From Segetibacter koreensis DSM 18137 (lineage in GTDB: Bacteria > Bacteroidota > Bacteroidia > Chitinophagales > Chitinophagaceae), in contig NZ_KB893348.1 of assembly GCF_000374045.1 (NCBI RefSeq), forward strand, positions 124,001 to 188,000: a stretch of DNA of 64,000 nt, read 5' to 3'. How positions within the stretch are numbered: position 1 is the first letter of the stretch; each line of letters starts with the position of its first letter. Below, one piece after another: positions 63,331 to 64,000 of the stretch. Made by a program: the position numbers and the translations under genes. The notes below the pieces were generated by a model, which was not told the origin of the DNA, did not search any database, and saw only the letters and a list, made by a program, of their open reading frames with translations.

Positions 63331-64000
63331 TCACAAAATACTTGCTACTTTGAGATGCTTAACAAGCAGTTCTCCATTTCTTACTACTAAAATTCTTACT
63401 CTTGCTCCCACATCTTGCAAAATATTTTTATAAGCTTGTATATTGCCACTGACATTGTTGTCAATACCCATAATAACATCGCCCGGAATTAATCCTGCTT
63501 TTTCTCCCGGTGAGTCTTTCAAAACGTCTTCGATTATAACCTGGTTATTTTCTACATAAATGCCAAGGCCCGTGTACGAATAATCAAAGGACTCTTTAAA
63601 ATGAGAATTAGGCTTCAGATGTATTTCTTTTTCGCTATAATTAAGTATCAGGTTAAAACGTCGCAGCAAATCATTTCCTATTAATCCTCCTAAAGATGGG
63701 TAAGCCGTTACGTTGTACTCATCTTTAAAAATATGGGCAGGAACTTTTTTAAATTTATATTTCCCTATTTTAATTTGCTTAACGGTCGTCAATTTCATCT
63801 GTGTTTTTCCACCAAGTCCTTCTGCCTGCGTTAATATAATTTTTTTTCCTTTCGACAAAATGCTGCTGTCCTGTTCAAAAGCTTCTGACATCAGTAAACA
63901 TAATCCTGCTCCTGTATCGAAATAAAAGCGGCTACTGATACTGGTGTTATCAATTACCGAAGCATCAAATACAGGAATGCCATTGATAATGGGGTTTAAA
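63331..64000 (-). CDS. Retropepsin-like aspartyl protease with C-terminal PDZ domain (5' part cut off)
   Basis: The frame continues past the right edge, so the N-terminus is missing. The visible 223 residues contain the aspartic-protease site FYFDTGAGLCLL (DTGA), a long beta region ending LGGLIGNDLLRRFNLILNYSEKEI, and then a PDZ domain (GLGIYVENNQVIIEDVLKDSPGEKAGLIPGD). Proteins of this DTGA-PDZ kind are common in Bacteroidota and usually have a signal peptide; location here cannot be seen. It lies on the same strand, 105 bases upstream of the M16 pair. Confidence 0.85.
   Translation of the reverse strand, partial: LNPIINGIPVFDASVIDNTSISSRFYFDTGAGLCLLMSEAFEQDSSILSKGKKIILTQAEGLGGKTQMKLTTVKQIKIGKYKFKKVPAHIFKDEYNVTAYPSLGGLIGNDLLRRFNLILNYSEKEIHLKPNSHFKESFDYSYTGLGIYVENNQVIIEDVLKDSPGEKAGLIPGDVIMGIDNNVSGNIQAYKNILQDVGARVRILVVRNGELLVKHLKVASIL

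Overview
The window is chromosomal DNA from a member of the Bacteroidota, most likely the Chitinophagales/Chitinophagaceae (the phylum follows from gene content, the family is inferred). Supporting evidence is a SusC/SusD pair, GldC and PorG of the gliding/type IX secretion machinery, a secreted protein with a Por-type C-terminus, DUF4290, DUF5522, DUF5777 and DUF885 proteins, LytTR two-component signalling, AT-rich coding sequence, and repeated TAnnTTTG promoter elements (the Bacteroidota -7 box). I saw no rRNA, tRNA, CRISPR array, insertion sequence or prophage.

Layout. 1-11.6 kb: polysaccharide-use genes (3' part of a susC, susD, a GH42 beta-galactosidase and a frameshifted GH78 rhamnosidase), interrupted by a minus-strand block of molybdenum-cofactor accessory genes (XdhC-like, MocA-like) and an SDR. 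11.5-13.3 kb: DUF5522, trmB, recR. 13.4-20.7 kb: a compact accessory cluster (OB-fold protein, monohaem lipoprotein, YceI, YceI, DUF5777 barrel, YceI, then a propeller-type sensor kinase and LytTR regulator). 20.7-31.8 kb: housekeeping and stress genes, including a methionine synthase split into two polypeptides, xth, glutathione peroxidase, tadA, YciI, superoxide dismutase, a glycosyltransferase, gldC, yqeY and cvpA. 32-43.1 kb: a cell-envelope supercluster (hydrolase, CBS protein, Omp85-like barrel, nadK, porG, uppS, bamA, two ompH genes, murI). 43.3-44.7 kb: rpmH-rnpA-yidD and a CHRD protein. 44.9-56 kb: a DUF885 lipoprotein, a 1049-residue S74 autoprocessing surface protein, a three-gene operon of two unknown proteins plus a hybrid histidine kinase, and a T9SS cargo protein. 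56-64 kb: DUF4290-murA, YihY, gmk, an M16 peptidase pair and the start-truncated gene of an aspartyl protease with a PDZ domain.

How the genes work together. The envelope supercluster joins precursor lipid synthesis (UppS), peptidoglycan precursors (MurI, and MurA further along), outer-membrane protein insertion (BamA, OmpH chaperones, Omp85 paralogue) and a T9SS component (PorG). The SusCD-GH42-GH78 set would import and cut a galactose/rhamnose-containing glycan. The least understood parts are the YceI/cytochrome/DUF5777 cluster with its own two-component system, and the operon at 50.3-53.3 kb. The clearest single-site oddities are an Asp instead of Cys at the fosfomycin-target position of MurA, a single-base frameshift in the GH78 gene, an rnpA without a usual start codon at its conserved N-terminus, and several genes whose start codon lies only 4-7 bases after a TAnnTTTG box, which suggests leaderless mRNAs.
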